Positions 7,781-18,228 of a stretch of 64,000 nucleotides of DNA are shown here, one piece after another. Position 1 is the stretch's first letter, and each line of letters starts with the position of its first letter. The DNA comes from Actinophytocola gossypii (GTDB lineage Bacteria > Actinomycetota > Actinomycetes > Mycobacteriales > Pseudonocardiaceae), in the NCBI RefSeq assembly GCF_025165815.1, contig NZ_JAFFZE010000011.1, forward strand, positions 106,631 to 170,630, in the 5' to 3' direction. The notes under the pieces were generated by a model. The model was not told the DNA's origin. It did no database searches and was given only the letters and a program-made list of their open reading frames with translations. A program made the position numbers and the translations under genes.

Positions 7781-8212
7781 TCAGCGCTTGGTCTTGGCCG
7801 ACTTGGGTGACACCAGCCTGCTTCCCGACCACTCCGAGCCGACCGACATGTTCGACGTCTGGGACAGGCCCGCCGTGGGCACCGCCTCGGCGACCTCGCT
7901 CGGCTCGACGTGGCCGTCGCGGCCCGTCTTCGGGGTGAGGACCCAGATCACGCCGTTGTCGGCGAGCGGACCCATGGCGTCCATGAGTGCGTCGACAAGA
8001 TCGCCGTCGTCGTCACGCCACCACAGCAGGACCACGTCGACGACATCGTCCGCGTCCTCGTCGAGCAGTTCACCGCCCGCGCGTTCCTCGACGGCGGCAC
8101 GCACGACGTCGTCGACGTCCTCGTCCCACCCGATCTCCTGGACGACCATGCCAGGCTCGATCCCGAGCCTCTCGGCGACACCGGCCTTGCCGGCGTCTCC
8201 CGCGGCGACCAC
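7781..8212 (-). CDS. DUF3052 family protein
   Basis: A protein of 143 residues, conserved in actinobacteria and of unknown function. Recognisable parts are RLGIEPGMVVQEIGWDEDVDDVVR, the acidic middle, LLWWRDDDGDLVDALMDAMGPLADNGVIWVLTPKTGRDGHVEPS, and a basic Lys/Ser tail. GTG 8212 is chosen because AAGGAGGA (8222-8229) sits about 10 bases upstream and known homologues begin with MVAA. GTG 8221 is possible but almost touches the ribosome binding site. As in Mycobacterium (Rv2239c) it lies between the peroxiredoxin and the divergent aceE. Confidence 0.87.
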   Translation of the reverse strand: MVAAGDAGKAGVAERLGIEPGMVVQEIGWDEDVDDVVRAAVEERAGGELLDEDADDVVDVVLLWWRDDDGDLVDALMDAMGPLADNGVIWVLTPKTGRDGHVEPSEVAEAVPTAGLSQTSNMSVGSEWSGSRLVSPKSAKTKR

Positions 8213-8367
8213 GGCTTTCACTCCTCCTTGACGCCATCGCGGTGATCGGACCTCGGCCACCGCCCAACGGTATTGGGATAGCGAACACTGAGCGTGCCCA
8301 CCTGCGCAACCACCCACGCCGGGTTTCCCGCCCCCGACGCTTCCAACCGCCGCTCGCGTGAGCAGCC

Positions 8368-8415
8368 TTACTCACCAGTAACGATGACGCGAGCGGCCAT
8401 CGAGACGACGATGGC
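8368..8415. promoter_or_regulatory. Inverted repeats upstream of aceE
   Basis: Two perfect inverted repeats lie in the 237-base gap between DUF3052 and aceE. TTACT-CACC-AGTAA occupies 8368-8381, and GCCATCG-AGACGA-CGATGGC occupies 8396-8415. The first resembles a regulator operator, and the second could be an operator or a leader hairpin 34 bases before the aceE ATG. The proteins that would bind are not known. No convincing -35 sequence could be fixed. Confidence 0.45.
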
Positions 8416-8449
8416 ACAGTAGGGGCCGGAACAGGGCCGGAATCGGTCC

Positions 8450-11245
<2,796 letters not shown>

Positions 11246-11400
11246 CTCTCTGTGACCCAGCTGACCTGCGATGATGAACCGGTAGCACGATAGGGGGACA
11301 GCGCTGGCGGCGGTGCCGTTGGCGAGTCCATAGTGGAGCTACCGGTGGGGACCGGGGAGAAGGGGCCGCCCGGCGGCGTGCGCACCGCCACGCCGGGGGG

Positions 11401-11492
11401 CCCCGCATCCGGTATCTCCTGTTCGGTGCTGCGCACCTTCCCGGAGGCGGATGCGGGGGTCTATGCCCTGGGGGGCGACCCCCCAGACCCCC
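11401..11492. repeat. Nested inverted repeats in aceE-PucR gap
   Basis: The arms CCCCGCATCCG (11401-11411) and CGGATGCGGGG (11448-11458) pair perfectly over 11 bases. Next to them CTGGGGGG-CGA-CCCCCCAG (11468-11486) forms an 8-base hairpin, and GGGGGTCT (11455-11462) can instead pair with AGACCCCC (11485-11492). The structures overlap, so alternative folds are possible. They could be the aceE terminator, though no T-run follows, or a small palindromic repeat element. In the 780-base gap 11246-12026 I see no supported gene, only this block and the tandem array at 11636. Confidence 0.6.
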
Positions 11493-11635
11493 ACGGTGCG
11501 AGCTTCTTGCGACCCGGCGTGGTTGCTTTTTGGAGTGACCAGCGCTGGCGCTTCGCGCCATTTGGGGGCCTTGGCCTTTGGTCCCCTTGGCCATCTGGCT
11601 TCCTTCAAGGCGCGCGAGGTTCCCGAGCCTGACGT

Positions 11636-11766
11636 GCGAGTCGTACGTTCGCGTCGCGCGAGTCGTACGTTCGCGTCGCGCGAGTCGTACGTTCGCGTCG
11701 CGCGAGTCGTACGTTCGCGTCGCGCGAGTCGTACGTTCGCGTCGCGCGAGTCGTATGTTCGCGTCG
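11636..11766. repeat. 22-base tandem repeat array, six copies
   Basis: Six head-to-tail copies of a 22-base unit are present (core GCGAGTCGTACGTTCGCGTC). The shared heptamer AGTCGTA occurs at 11639, 11661, 11683, 11705, 11727 and 11749, an exact 22-base period. Copies 1-5 are identical in the core, and copy 6 has TATG for TACG. There are no unique spacers, so this is not a CRISPR array. Each unit contains the palindrome CGTACG and can form a weak GCGAG/TTCGC stem. The array is followed by GTGGGCTG. Two related copies with the same period and the same flank occur at 40485-40536. Confidence 0.95.
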
Positions 11767-12026
11767 TGGGCTGTGTGTGTCACGCTCCCGGATTGGGCGG
11801 TCCGCGGGTTCGGACTGCCGGACCCGCTGGCGTCCTGGCTGGGATCGGGGCTTGTGTAGCGCGAGTCCGGCTACCGGCCGAGCCGAGGTCACTTTCGTTA
11901 GGTGGGCGAGGCACATGTTCTGTGGCGCCCTGCGGGAGCTGGCGTCTTTCTTGCTGCGAATTGCATATGGCGTTGGGGGTGGGTTTGGGGGGCTTTGCGT
12001 TGGTCGGGCGGTCTAGGGGTGGTGGG

Positions 12027-13214
12027 GTGGTTAGAGTCGGGAGGGTGGTTCGGGTTTCGGAGGGGACGTTGGGGGCGCTGGAGCGGGCTTCGGGGAAGTT
12101 GGCTTCGGTTGCGGTTGCTTCTATGGAGGAGCAGTTCGCCTGGTTCGGGCGGATGCCGGCGGATCAGCGGGCTTCCGTTCTCCTGATCGCGCAGACGGGG
12201 GCTGCCGGGTTCACCTCCTACCTGCGGGATCAGGGGGAGGCCATTCGGCTCACTGCCGACGCGTTTCGGCAGGCGCCTCGGGATTTGTCGCGGTGGATCA
12301 GTTTGCGGCAGACGGTGGAGCTGGTTCGGGTCGCTGTGCAGGTGATCGAGCGGGAGGTGCCTGGGCTCGCGGCGGATGAGGAGGAGCGGCGGGTTCTTAC
12401 CGAGGCGGTGCTTCGGTATGGGCGGGAGGTGGCTTTTACGTCGGCCATGTCTTATGCGACCGCTGCTGAGACTCGGGGGGCTTGGGACGCTCGGTTGGAG
12501 GCGTCCGTGGTGGACGCGATCGTGCGGGGGGATGCCGAGGAGTCTTTGCTGAGTCGGGCCGCGGCGTTGGGGTGGGATTTGGACGCGGCGGCTACCGTTC
12601 TTGTGGGGAATTCTCCGTCGGACGATCCGCCTACCGTGCTTTACGAGGTGCGTAGTCGGGCGGCTCGGGCCAATCGGTCCGTTTTGCTGGGGGTGCAGGG
12701 GTCTCGGCTGGTTGTCGTGCTTGCGGGGGATACGGGGGTTACTGGGGACGTCTTGCGGCGGATGGCGACCTCTTTCGGGGAGGGAGCCGTGGTGGTTGGG
12801 CCCACTGTCGACAGCATCGCGGACGCGCATCGGAGTTCGGCGGACGCCTTGTCGGGGTTGCGGGCAGTGGTGGCGTGGCCTTCGGCGCCTCGGCCGGTGC
12901 GGTCGACCGATCTGTTGCCGGAGCGGGCGTTGGCGGGGGATCCGGAGGCGGAGTGGCAGTTGGTGGACCAGATCGCGCGGCCGTTGGAGGACGCGGGCGG
13001 GGCGTTGCTGGAGACCGTGGAGACCTTTCTGGAGGCGGGTGGGGTGTTGGAGACCTGCGCCCGGGAGCTCTACGTCCACCCGAACACGGTGCGGTACCGG
13101 TTGCGCAAGGCGGCTGAGGTCACCGGGCACAACGCGAGCGTTCCTCGGGACGCGCTCGTGCTCCGGATCGCGCTCGCGGTGGGGCGGCTGTCGCGCGCGC
13201 GTGGCCTGTGGTAA
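12027..13214 (+). CDS. PucR family regulator of fatty acid synthesis (MabR/FasR-like)
   Basis: A protein of about 395 residues with a GGDEF-like central domain and a C-terminal PucR helix-turn-helix (LETCARELYVHPNTVRYRLRK, near the end). In Mycobacterium (MabR, Rv2242) and Streptomyces (FasR) the homologue beside fabD controls the FAS operon, so the same role is likely here, acting on the inverted repeats at 13217-13282. The start is uncertain: GTG 12027 (AGGGGT 7-12 bases upstream), GTG 12045 and ATG 11967 are all in frame. Codon use is visibly different from the neighbours, with many GGG, GTT, CTT, TCT and GCT codons. Confidence 0.85.
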   Translation: MVRVGRVVRVSEGTLGALERASGKLASVAVASMEEQFAWFGRMPADQRASVLLIAQTGAAGFTSYLRDQGEAIRLTADAFRQAPRDLSRWISLRQTVELVRVAVQVIEREVPGLAADEEERRVLTEAVLRYGREVAFTSAMSYATAAETRGAWDARLEASVVDAIVRGDAEESLLSRAAALGWDLDAAATVLVGNSPSDDPPTVLYEVRSRAARANRSVLLGVQGSRLVVVLAGDTGVTGDVLRRMATSFGEGAVVVGPTVDSIADAHRSSADALSGLRAVVAWPSAPRPVRSTDLLPERALAGDPEAEWQLVDQIARPLEDAGGALLETVETFLEAGGVLETCARELYVHPNTVRYRLRKAAEVTGHNASVPRDALVLRIALAVGRLSRARGLW

Positions 13215-13216
13215 GT

Positions 13217-13282
13217 GGTACAGACAACACAAACGGCGTTGTACCGTTCATCTGGGGGTAACCTTTGTGGGGTTCCTACAAA
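13217..13282. promoter_or_regulatory. Two N9 inverted repeats before fabD, PucR operator candidates
   Basis: ACAAC-N9-GTTGT occupies 13224-13242, with outer arms GGTAC (13217-13221) and GTACC (13241-13245). TTTGT-N9-ACAAA occupies 13264-13282. Both have 5-base perfect arms and the same 9-base spacer, in opposite arrangement of the ACAA/TTGT arms, with centres 40 bases apart. They lie between the PucR stop codon and fabD. MabR and FasR homologues bind inverted repeats upstream of the fab operon, so this is the expected place; the binding itself is inferred. Confidence 0.6.
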
Positions 13283-13348
13283 TCGGCTGCCTCGACTTCG
13301 TGAGTGGCGGCATGCCTTCGAAGGCCCCCGACCGTGTTCAGTTGTCAT

Positions 13349-14278
13349 GTGCTCGCACTGCTCGCCCCAGGCCAGGGCTCCCAGACGCCAGGCATGTTCA
13401 CTCCGTGGCTCGAACTGGACGGCACTCGCGAACGGGTCGCCGGCTGGTCGGAGCTGACCGGGCTCGACCTCCTGGAACTCGGCACGGTCGCCGACGCCGA
13501 GGCGATCCAGGACACCTCGGTCACCCAGCCGCTGGTCGTCGCGCTCGCGCTGTTGGCCTTCGAGGAGCTGGAGCGGCGGCACGAACTTCCGGGCGACGTG
13601 CTGGTCGCCGGGCACTCCGTCGGTGAGCTCGCGGCGGCCGCGATGGCCGGGGCGCTCAGTGCCGACGACGCCGTCGTGCTCGCCGCGGTGCGGGGCGCGG
13701 AGATGGCGCGGGCCTGCGCTCTGGAGCCGACCGGGATGGCGGCCGTCATGGGCGGTGAGCCGGAGCAGGTCGTCGACTGGCTCGCGGAGTTCGACCTGAC
13801 GCCGGCGAACCGCAACGGGGCCGGGCAGATCGTCGCGGCCGGGCCGCTCGACAAGGTCGACGAGATGATCGCGGCCAAGCCCGACTGGGTGAAGAAGGTC
13901 ATCAAGCTGAAGGTCGCGGGGGCGTTCCACACCCGGTTCATGGCCACCGCCAAGGACGCGCTCGGGAAGCGGGCCGAGAACGTGGCCGTCAGCGACCCGA
14001 GTCGTGCGCTGCTGTCGAACGCCGACGGACAGGTCGTCACCGAGGGTCAGGACGTGCTCGATCGGCTGGTCGCGCAGGTCACCCGGCCAGTGCGCTGGGA
14101 TCTGTGCATGGCCGCGATGGCCGAGCGGGGGGTGGGCGCGGTCGCGGAGCTGCCGCCGGCCGGCACGCTCACCGGGCTCGCCAAGCGCGAGCTCGACGGC
14201 GTCAAGCCGGTCGCGTTGAAGAAGCCGGAGGACCTGGCGAAGGTCGCCGACCTGCTCGGCGAGGAGAACGCCGCATGA
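13349..14278 (+). CDS. fabD: Malonyl-CoA:ACP transacylase FabD
   Basis: FabD loads malonate from CoA onto acyl carrier protein for fatty acid chain extension. The protein of about 309 residues has LLAPGQGSQTPGM at the start, the nucleophile in GHSVG (S90) and the catalytic histidine in AGAFHTRF (H194). GTG 13349 gives a start aligned with mycobacterial FabD; GTG 13334 is in frame and has AAGG 10 bases upstream, so it cannot be excluded. Its stop codon overlaps the fabH ATG (ATGA), so the two are translationally coupled in the fabD-fabH-acpP-fabF operon. Confidence 0.95.
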   Translation: MLALLAPGQGSQTPGMFTPWLELDGTRERVAGWSELTGLDLLELGTVADAEAIQDTSVTQPLVVALALLAFEELERRHELPGDVLVAGHSVGELAAAAMAGALSADDAVVLAAVRGAEMARACALEPTGMAAVMGGEPEQVVDWLAEFDLTPANRNGAGQIVAAGPLDKVDEMIAAKPDWVKKVIKLKVAGAFHTRFMATAKDALGKRAENVAVSDPSRALLSNADGQVVTEGQDVLDRLVAQVTRPVRWDLCMAAMAERGVGAVAELPPAGTLTGLAKRELDGVKPVALKKPEDLAKVADLLGEENAA

Positions 14279-15249
14279 CCCGCATCCAGCAGTCCCGAGG
14301 TGCCGCGGCCAGCCGCATCCTCGGCATCGGCAGCAGCCAGCCCGAGCGCGTGGTCACCAACGACGAGCTGTCCACCAAGATGGACACCAACGACCAGTGG
14401 ATCCGCGAGCGGGTCGGCATCGCCGAGCGGCGGTTCGCCGGGCCGGACGAGACGGTCGTGTCGATGGGCGTCGAGGCCGGGTCCAAGGCGATCGCCGCGT
14501 CCGGGCTGACCCCGTCCGACGTGGACACCGTGATCGTCGCGAACTGCACGAACACCGTGCCGATGCCCAACGCCGCCGCGCAGATCGCCGAGCTGGTCGG
14601 GGCCAGGGCGGCCGGTGGGTTCGACCTCAACGCCGCGTGCGCCGGGTTCTGCTACGGGCTCGCGTCGGCCTCGGACATGGTCCGCGCCGGCTCGGCCGAG
14701 CGGGTGCTGGTGATCGGCTCGGAGAAGCTCACCGACATCGTCGACCCCCTCGACCGGTCCACGGCGATCATCTTCGCCGACGCGGCCGGTGCCGCGGTCG
14801 TCGGGCCGAGCGACGAGCCGGGCATCGGGCCGGTCGCCTGGGGCACCGCCGGTGACCTGGCCGAGACGATCCGGATGCCCAACGGCCGGCACATCCACCA
14901 GGAGGGCCAGTCGGTCTTCCGCTGGGCGACCACCAAGATCGCGCCGATCGCGCTGCGTGCCGTCGAACTGGCCGGGCTGACGCCGGCCGACATCGACGTC
15001 CTGGTCCCGCACCAGGCGAACCTGCGCATCGTCGAGGCGATCGCGAAGAAGCTGCGGCAGAAGGGCGCCCGGGAGGACATGGTCGTCGCCGACGACATCG
15101 TCACCTCGGGCAACACCTCCTCGGCATCCATCCCGATGGCGATGGACCACATGCGCGCGGCGGGCCGGGTGCACTCCGGCGACGTCGCCCTGCTGATCGG
15201 GTTCGGCGCGGGGCTCTCCTACGCCGGCCAAGTCGTGATCTGTCCGTGA
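14275..15249 (+). CDS. fabH: 3-oxoacyl-ACP synthase III FabH
   Basis: FabH condenses an acyl-CoA starter with malonyl-ACP and so starts fatty acid synthesis; in actinobacteria it prefers branched starters. The 324-residue protein carries the full Cys-His-Asn triad: NAACAGF (C122), PHQAN (H246) and GNTSSAS (N280). ATG 14275 overlaps the fabD stop codon by four bases. Branched starter CoAs come from valine, leucine and isoleucine, which ties this operon to the ilv/leu genes elsewhere in the window. The order fabD-fabH-acpP-fabF is that of Streptomyces rather than Mycobacterium, where fabH is absent from the cluster. Confidence 0.95.
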   Translation: MTRIQQSRGAAASRILGIGSSQPERVVTNDELSTKMDTNDQWIRERVGIAERRFAGPDETVVSMGVEAGSKAIAASGLTPSDVDTVIVANCTNTVPMPNAAAQIAELVGARAAGGFDLNAACAGFCYGLASASDMVRAGSAERVLVIGSEKLTDIVDPLDRSTAIIFADAAGAAVVGPSDEPGIGPVAWGTAGDLAETIRMPNGRHIHQEGQSVFRWATTKIAPIALRAVELAGLTPADIDVLVPHQANLRIVEAIAKKLRQKGAREDMVVADDIVTSGNTSSASIPMAMDHMRAAGRVHSGDVALLIGFGAGLSYAGQVVICP

Positions 15250-15287
15250 TTTCCGCAGTTCCCTACCAGAAAGAGAGAGTGAACCCC

Positions 15288-15539
15288 ATGGCCGAGAAGC
15301 CCACCGAAGAGCAGATCCTCGCCGGTCTCGCCGAGATCGTCGAAGAGGTCGCCGGTGTGGAGTCCGACGAGGTCACCGCGGACAAGTCCTTCGTGGACGA
15401 CCTGGACATCGACTCGCTGTCGATGGTCGAGATCGCCGTCCAGGCCGAGGACCGCTTCGAGGTGAAGATCCCGGACGCGGAGCTCGCCAACCTGAAGACC
15501 GTCGGCGACGCGGTCAGCTACGTCGCCAAGAACGCCTGA
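15288..15539 (+). CDS. acpP: Acyl carrier protein
   Basis: An 83-residue acidic acyl carrier protein. The phosphopantetheine site is DIDSLSMVE with the modified serine at S43, within a typical four-helix ACP sequence (VTADKSFVDDLDIDSLSMVEI). It carries growing acyl chains for FabD, FabH and FabF. ATG 15288 is preferred to the in-frame ATG at 15246 because AGAGAGAG (15270-15278) is a plausible ribosome binding site and homologues start with MA. It lies 38 bases after fabH and 34 before fabF. Confidence 0.95.
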   Translation: MAEKPTEEQILAGLAEIVEEVAGVESDEVTADKSFVDDLDIDSLSMVEIAVQAEDRFEVKIPDAELANLKTVGDAVSYVAKNA

Positions 15540-15573
15540 GCCATCAGGAACTGAACCCACCTCGGAGGGGGAC

Positions 15574-16821
15574 ATGAGCACGGTCGATGTGGTCGTCACC
15601 GGCATGGGTGCGACGACTCCGCTCGGCGGCGACGTCACGTCCACCTGGGACGCGCTGCTCGCCGGCAAGAACGGCATCCGGGCCAACGACGCCGAATGGG
15701 TGTCGAAGTTCGACCTGCCGACACGGCTCGCGGCGCCGCTTGCGGTCGAACCGTCCGAGGTGCTGCCGCGGGTCCAGCTGCGCAGGCTGGACCGCTGCGA
15801 ACAGATCGCGATCATCGCGGCGCGCGAGGCCTGGGCGGACGCCGGGTTCGAACGGCCGACCGAGGAACACCAGTCGGTCGAACCGGAACGGCTCGGCGTC
15901 GCCATCGGCACCGGCATCGGCGGCCCGGTGACCCTGCTCGACCAGGACGACCTGCTGGAGAACCACGGGCTGCGCAAGGTGTCGCCGCTGACCGTGCCGA
16001 TGCTGATGCCGAACGGCCCGGCCGCGCACGTCAGCATCGACCTGATGGCCAGGGCCGGGGTGCACTCCCCCGCGTCGGCGTGCGCGTCCGGCGCGGAGGG
16101 CCTGGCCACCGCGTGGCAAATGATCCAGACCGGTCGGGCCGACGTGGTGGTCGCGGGTGGCGCGGAGGCGTGCATCCACCAGATCACCGTCGCCGGGTTC
16201 GCCCAGTCGCGGACGCTGAGCCTGCGCAACGACGAGCCGGAGCGCGCGTCCCGGCCGTTCGACGTCGACCGCGACGGGTTCGTGCTCGGCGAGGGCGCCG
16301 GCGTGCTGGTGCTCGAGCGCGAGGACCACGCGCGGGCACGGGGCGCGCGGATCTACGGGCGGTTGGCCGGCACCGGCATCACGTCCGACGCGTACCACAT
16401 CACCGGCAACCACCCGGAGGGCATCGGGCAGATCAACGCGATCACCCAGGCCATCCGCACCGCCGGTCTGTCGCCGACCGACATCGGACACGTGAACGCG
16501 CACGCCACGTCGACCGTCGTCGGCGACATCGGCGAGGCGGTCGCGATCTCGAAGGCGATCGGCGAGCACGTGGTGCTGACCGCGCCGAAGAGCGCGCTCG
16601 GCCACCTGGTCGGCGGCGCCGGCGCGGTGGAGAGCATCGCGACGCTGCTGTCGATCTACCACGGCATCATCCCGGCGACGCGGAACCTGGAGAACCAGGA
16701 TCCGAAGGTCACCCTGGACGTGGTCGCCGGCGAACCGCGCAAGCTGGAACTGACCGCGGCGGTGAACGACTCGTTCGGCTTCGGCGGGCACAACGTGGCC
16801 CTGGCCTTCACCGCGGCCTGA
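15574..16821 (+). CDS. fabF: 3-oxoacyl-ACP synthase II FabF
   Basis: FabF elongates acyl-ACP by condensation with malonyl-ACP. The 415-residue protein has the active-site cysteine in SACASGAEG (C170), the histidines in NAHATST (H310) and SALGHLVGG (H344) and the lysine in APKSALG (K339), the full C-H-H-K set of type II ketosynthases. ATG 15574 has a strong ribosome binding site (GGAGGGGG). It is the last gene of the fab operon; in Mycobacterium this place is taken by kasA and kasB. A weak hairpin follows at 16828-16861. Confidence 0.95.
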   Translation: MSTVDVVVTGMGATTPLGGDVTSTWDALLAGKNGIRANDAEWVSKFDLPTRLAAPLAVEPSEVLPRVQLRRLDRCEQIAIIAAREAWADAGFERPTEEHQSVEPERLGVAIGTGIGGPVTLLDQDDLLENHGLRKVSPLTVPMLMPNGPAAHVSIDLMARAGVHSPASACASGAEGLATAWQMIQTGRADVVVAGGAEACIHQITVAGFAQSRTLSLRNDEPERASRPFDVDRDGFVLGEGAGVLVLEREDHARARGARIYGRLAGTGITSDAYHITGNHPEGIGQINAITQAIRTAGLSPTDIGHVNAHATSTVVGDIGEAVAISKAIGEHVVLTAPKSALGHLVGGAGAVESIATLLSIYHGIIPATRNLENQDPKVTLDVVAGEPRKLELTAAVNDSFGFGGHNVALAFTAA

Positions 16822-16827
16822 CGTTCG

Positions 16828-16861
16828 AGGGCGGTCGCTCAGCTGTCGAGCCGGCCGCCCT
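16828..16861. terminator. Possible hairpin between fabF and DUF397 gene
   Basis: AGGGCGG (16828-16834) and CCGCCCT (16855-16861) can form a 7-base stem with a 20-base loop. It lies 7 bases past the fabF stop codon and overlaps the end of the convergent DUF397 gene. There is no T-run. It may end transcription from both sides but the evidence is weak. Confidence 0.35.
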
Positions 16862-17024
16862 TGACCATCCCGACCAGCCCGGGCACGTCGGCCACCAGCT
16901 CCGGCCCGCCCGGCTGTTTGGAGTCACGCAACGCCCCCAGCGTGCGGAAGACCTCGACACAGCCGTTGCCGGTGTCCGATAACGAGGACTTTCGCCATCC
17001 GTCGCGGCGATCTGCGGTGGACAT
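16839..17024 (-). CDS. DUF397 domain protein
   Basis: A 61-residue protein of the DUF397 family, recognised by WRKSSLSDTGNGCVEV, then RDSKQPGGPEL. These small proteins are abundant in actinobacteria and are usually paired with an upstream helix-turn-helix protein of the Scr1/DUF5753 type, as here (13 bases between the genes). The pair is thought to act as a regulator and its partner, and in some strains behaves like a toxin-antitoxin module. The start codon ATG 17024 is preceded by GAGGAACC (ribosome binding site). Confidence 0.88.
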   Translation of the reverse strand: MSTADRRDGWRKSSLSDTGNGCVEVFRTLGALRDSKQPGGPELVADVPGLVGMVKGGRLDS

Positions 17025-17037
17025 GGTTCCTCCGTGA

Positions 17038-17889
17038 TCAGGTCAACGCCGTGAGGCGCGTACGGATCAGATCGGCGGTCTGCTCCGGCGACAGCGCTAC
17101 CTCACGCAGCCGGTGGACGATCCGAGTATAGCCAGCGACCTGGGCCTGATCCTGTACGTAGACGGCCCCGTTGACCATCTCCGCGTAGCCGATGCTCTGG
17201 GCTTCGGCGAAGTCGAGCACGGTGAACGGCCCGACGAGGGCGTCGTGCGCACCGAGCGCGGTCGGCAGGATCCGAAGCTCGACGTTGTCACGCTGCCCGA
17301 GTTCCACCAGGCGCTCAAGCTGCGCACGCATGATCCCGGCCCCGCCGATGGGCCGGTCGAGGACGACTTCTTCGAGCATGACGGCCAGCCGTAGCGGGTG
17401 CTCCTCGTCGAACAGGCGACGCTGGCGTTCCATCCGCAGGCTCACGGTCCGCTCGTCGTGATCCGGACGGACGCGGAGGTTGCCGGCAGTGACGCCGAGG
17501 GCGTAGGCCTCGGTTTGCAGCAGCGCCGGGAGAACCAACGGTGCGTAGATCGACGACCGGGAGGCCAACCCCTCCAGGCCGACGAAGGTCCGCAACCAGT
17601 CAGGAACGACATCGGTCCACGGTGCCCACCAGGTCTGCTGACCGGCGCTGCCAGCCAGCGACGACAGGCGGTCGATGTCGGCCTGGTCGGCGCGGTAGAA
17701 GCGGAGCAGGTCGCGCACCTCGGCCGGTTGCTGCTGGTTGCGGCCGCTCTCCATGTGGCCGACCTTGCCTGCGGAGCAGTTGATGACCTTGGCCGCTTCG
17801 GTGATCTTCTTGCCGACGCGTTCCCGGAACCGGGTCAGCTCGACCCCCACCAGCCAGCGCACCGCCGACGGGTCCTCGCGATCTGCCAC
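17038..17889 (-). CDS. Helix-turn-helix regulator with DUF5753 domain
   Basis: A 283-residue XRE-type regulator of the actinobacterial Scr1 group. The N-terminal helix-turn-helix is LTRFRERVGKKITEAAKVINCSAGKVGHMESG, and the long C-terminal DUF5753 domain includes YAPLVLPALLQTEAYA and RMERQRRLF. GTG 17889 is chosen because AAGGAGG lies about 10 bases upstream; the open frame extends to 18021 but without family similarity. It is probably co-transcribed with the DUF397 gene and is divergent from a 71-residue gene at 18007. Confidence 0.88.
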   Translation of the reverse strand: MADREDPSAVRWLVGVELTRFRERVGKKITEAAKVINCSAGKVGHMESGRNQQQPAEVRDLLRFYRADQADIDRLSSLAGSAGQQTWWAPWTDVVPDWLRTFVGLEGLASRSSIYAPLVLPALLQTEAYALGVTAGNLRVRPDHDERTVSLRMERQRRLFDEEHPLRLAVMLEEVVLDRPIGGAGIMRAQLERLVELGQRDNVELRILPTALGAHDALVGPFTVLDFAEAQSIGYAEMVNGAVYVQDQAQVAGYTRIVHRLREVALSPEQTADLIRTRLTALT

Positions 17890-18006
17890 TCGTCTCGATC
17901 CTCCTTCGTGCGGCGTCCAGTCTGCCCGGCCATGCCGGGACCGAACGAGCCTCATCAACCGATCGAGGTATGGCGACCTGTAGGACCATACGTAACACTC
18001 GCAGGC

Positions 18007-18222
18007 ATGACCACCACCCATCTGACCACCGGGATCTGGGCCGCGGTCCAGGACGGCTGCCCGCTGCGGTGCGGCGTCGAGGGCAGCGACATGGCGAATC
18101 TGATCATCGGCGAGGACGGCGGTATCGAGTTGCAGCTCGACGCCACGACCATGCGCAGGCTGGCCGAGGTCAGCGCGCAGGCGGTGTCCGAAATGGACGT
18201 CCTGTACGAGCGCGGCCGCTGA
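18007..18222 (+). CDS. Small hypothetical protein divergent from XRE/DUF397 pair
   Basis: A 71-residue acidic protein (MTTTHLTTGIWAAVQDGC at the start). It has no membrane segment and no motif I can name; the C-terminal half (MRRLAEVSAQAVSEMDVLYE) looks helical. ATG 18007 is preceded at 7 bases by AACACT, a possible -10 of a leaderless transcript. It shares a 117-base promoter region with the XRE/DUF397 pair, so it may be a target or third component of that module. Function unknown. Confidence 0.55.
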   Translation: MTTTHLTTGIWAAVQDGCPLRCGVEGSDMANLIIGEDGGIELQLDATTMRRLAEVSAQAVSEMDVLYERGR

Positions 18223-18228
18223 CCGCGG

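Noticed and set aside
11636..11766. CRISPR array
   Set aside because: The units are contiguous 22-base tandem repeats with no unique spacers and no cas genes nearby.
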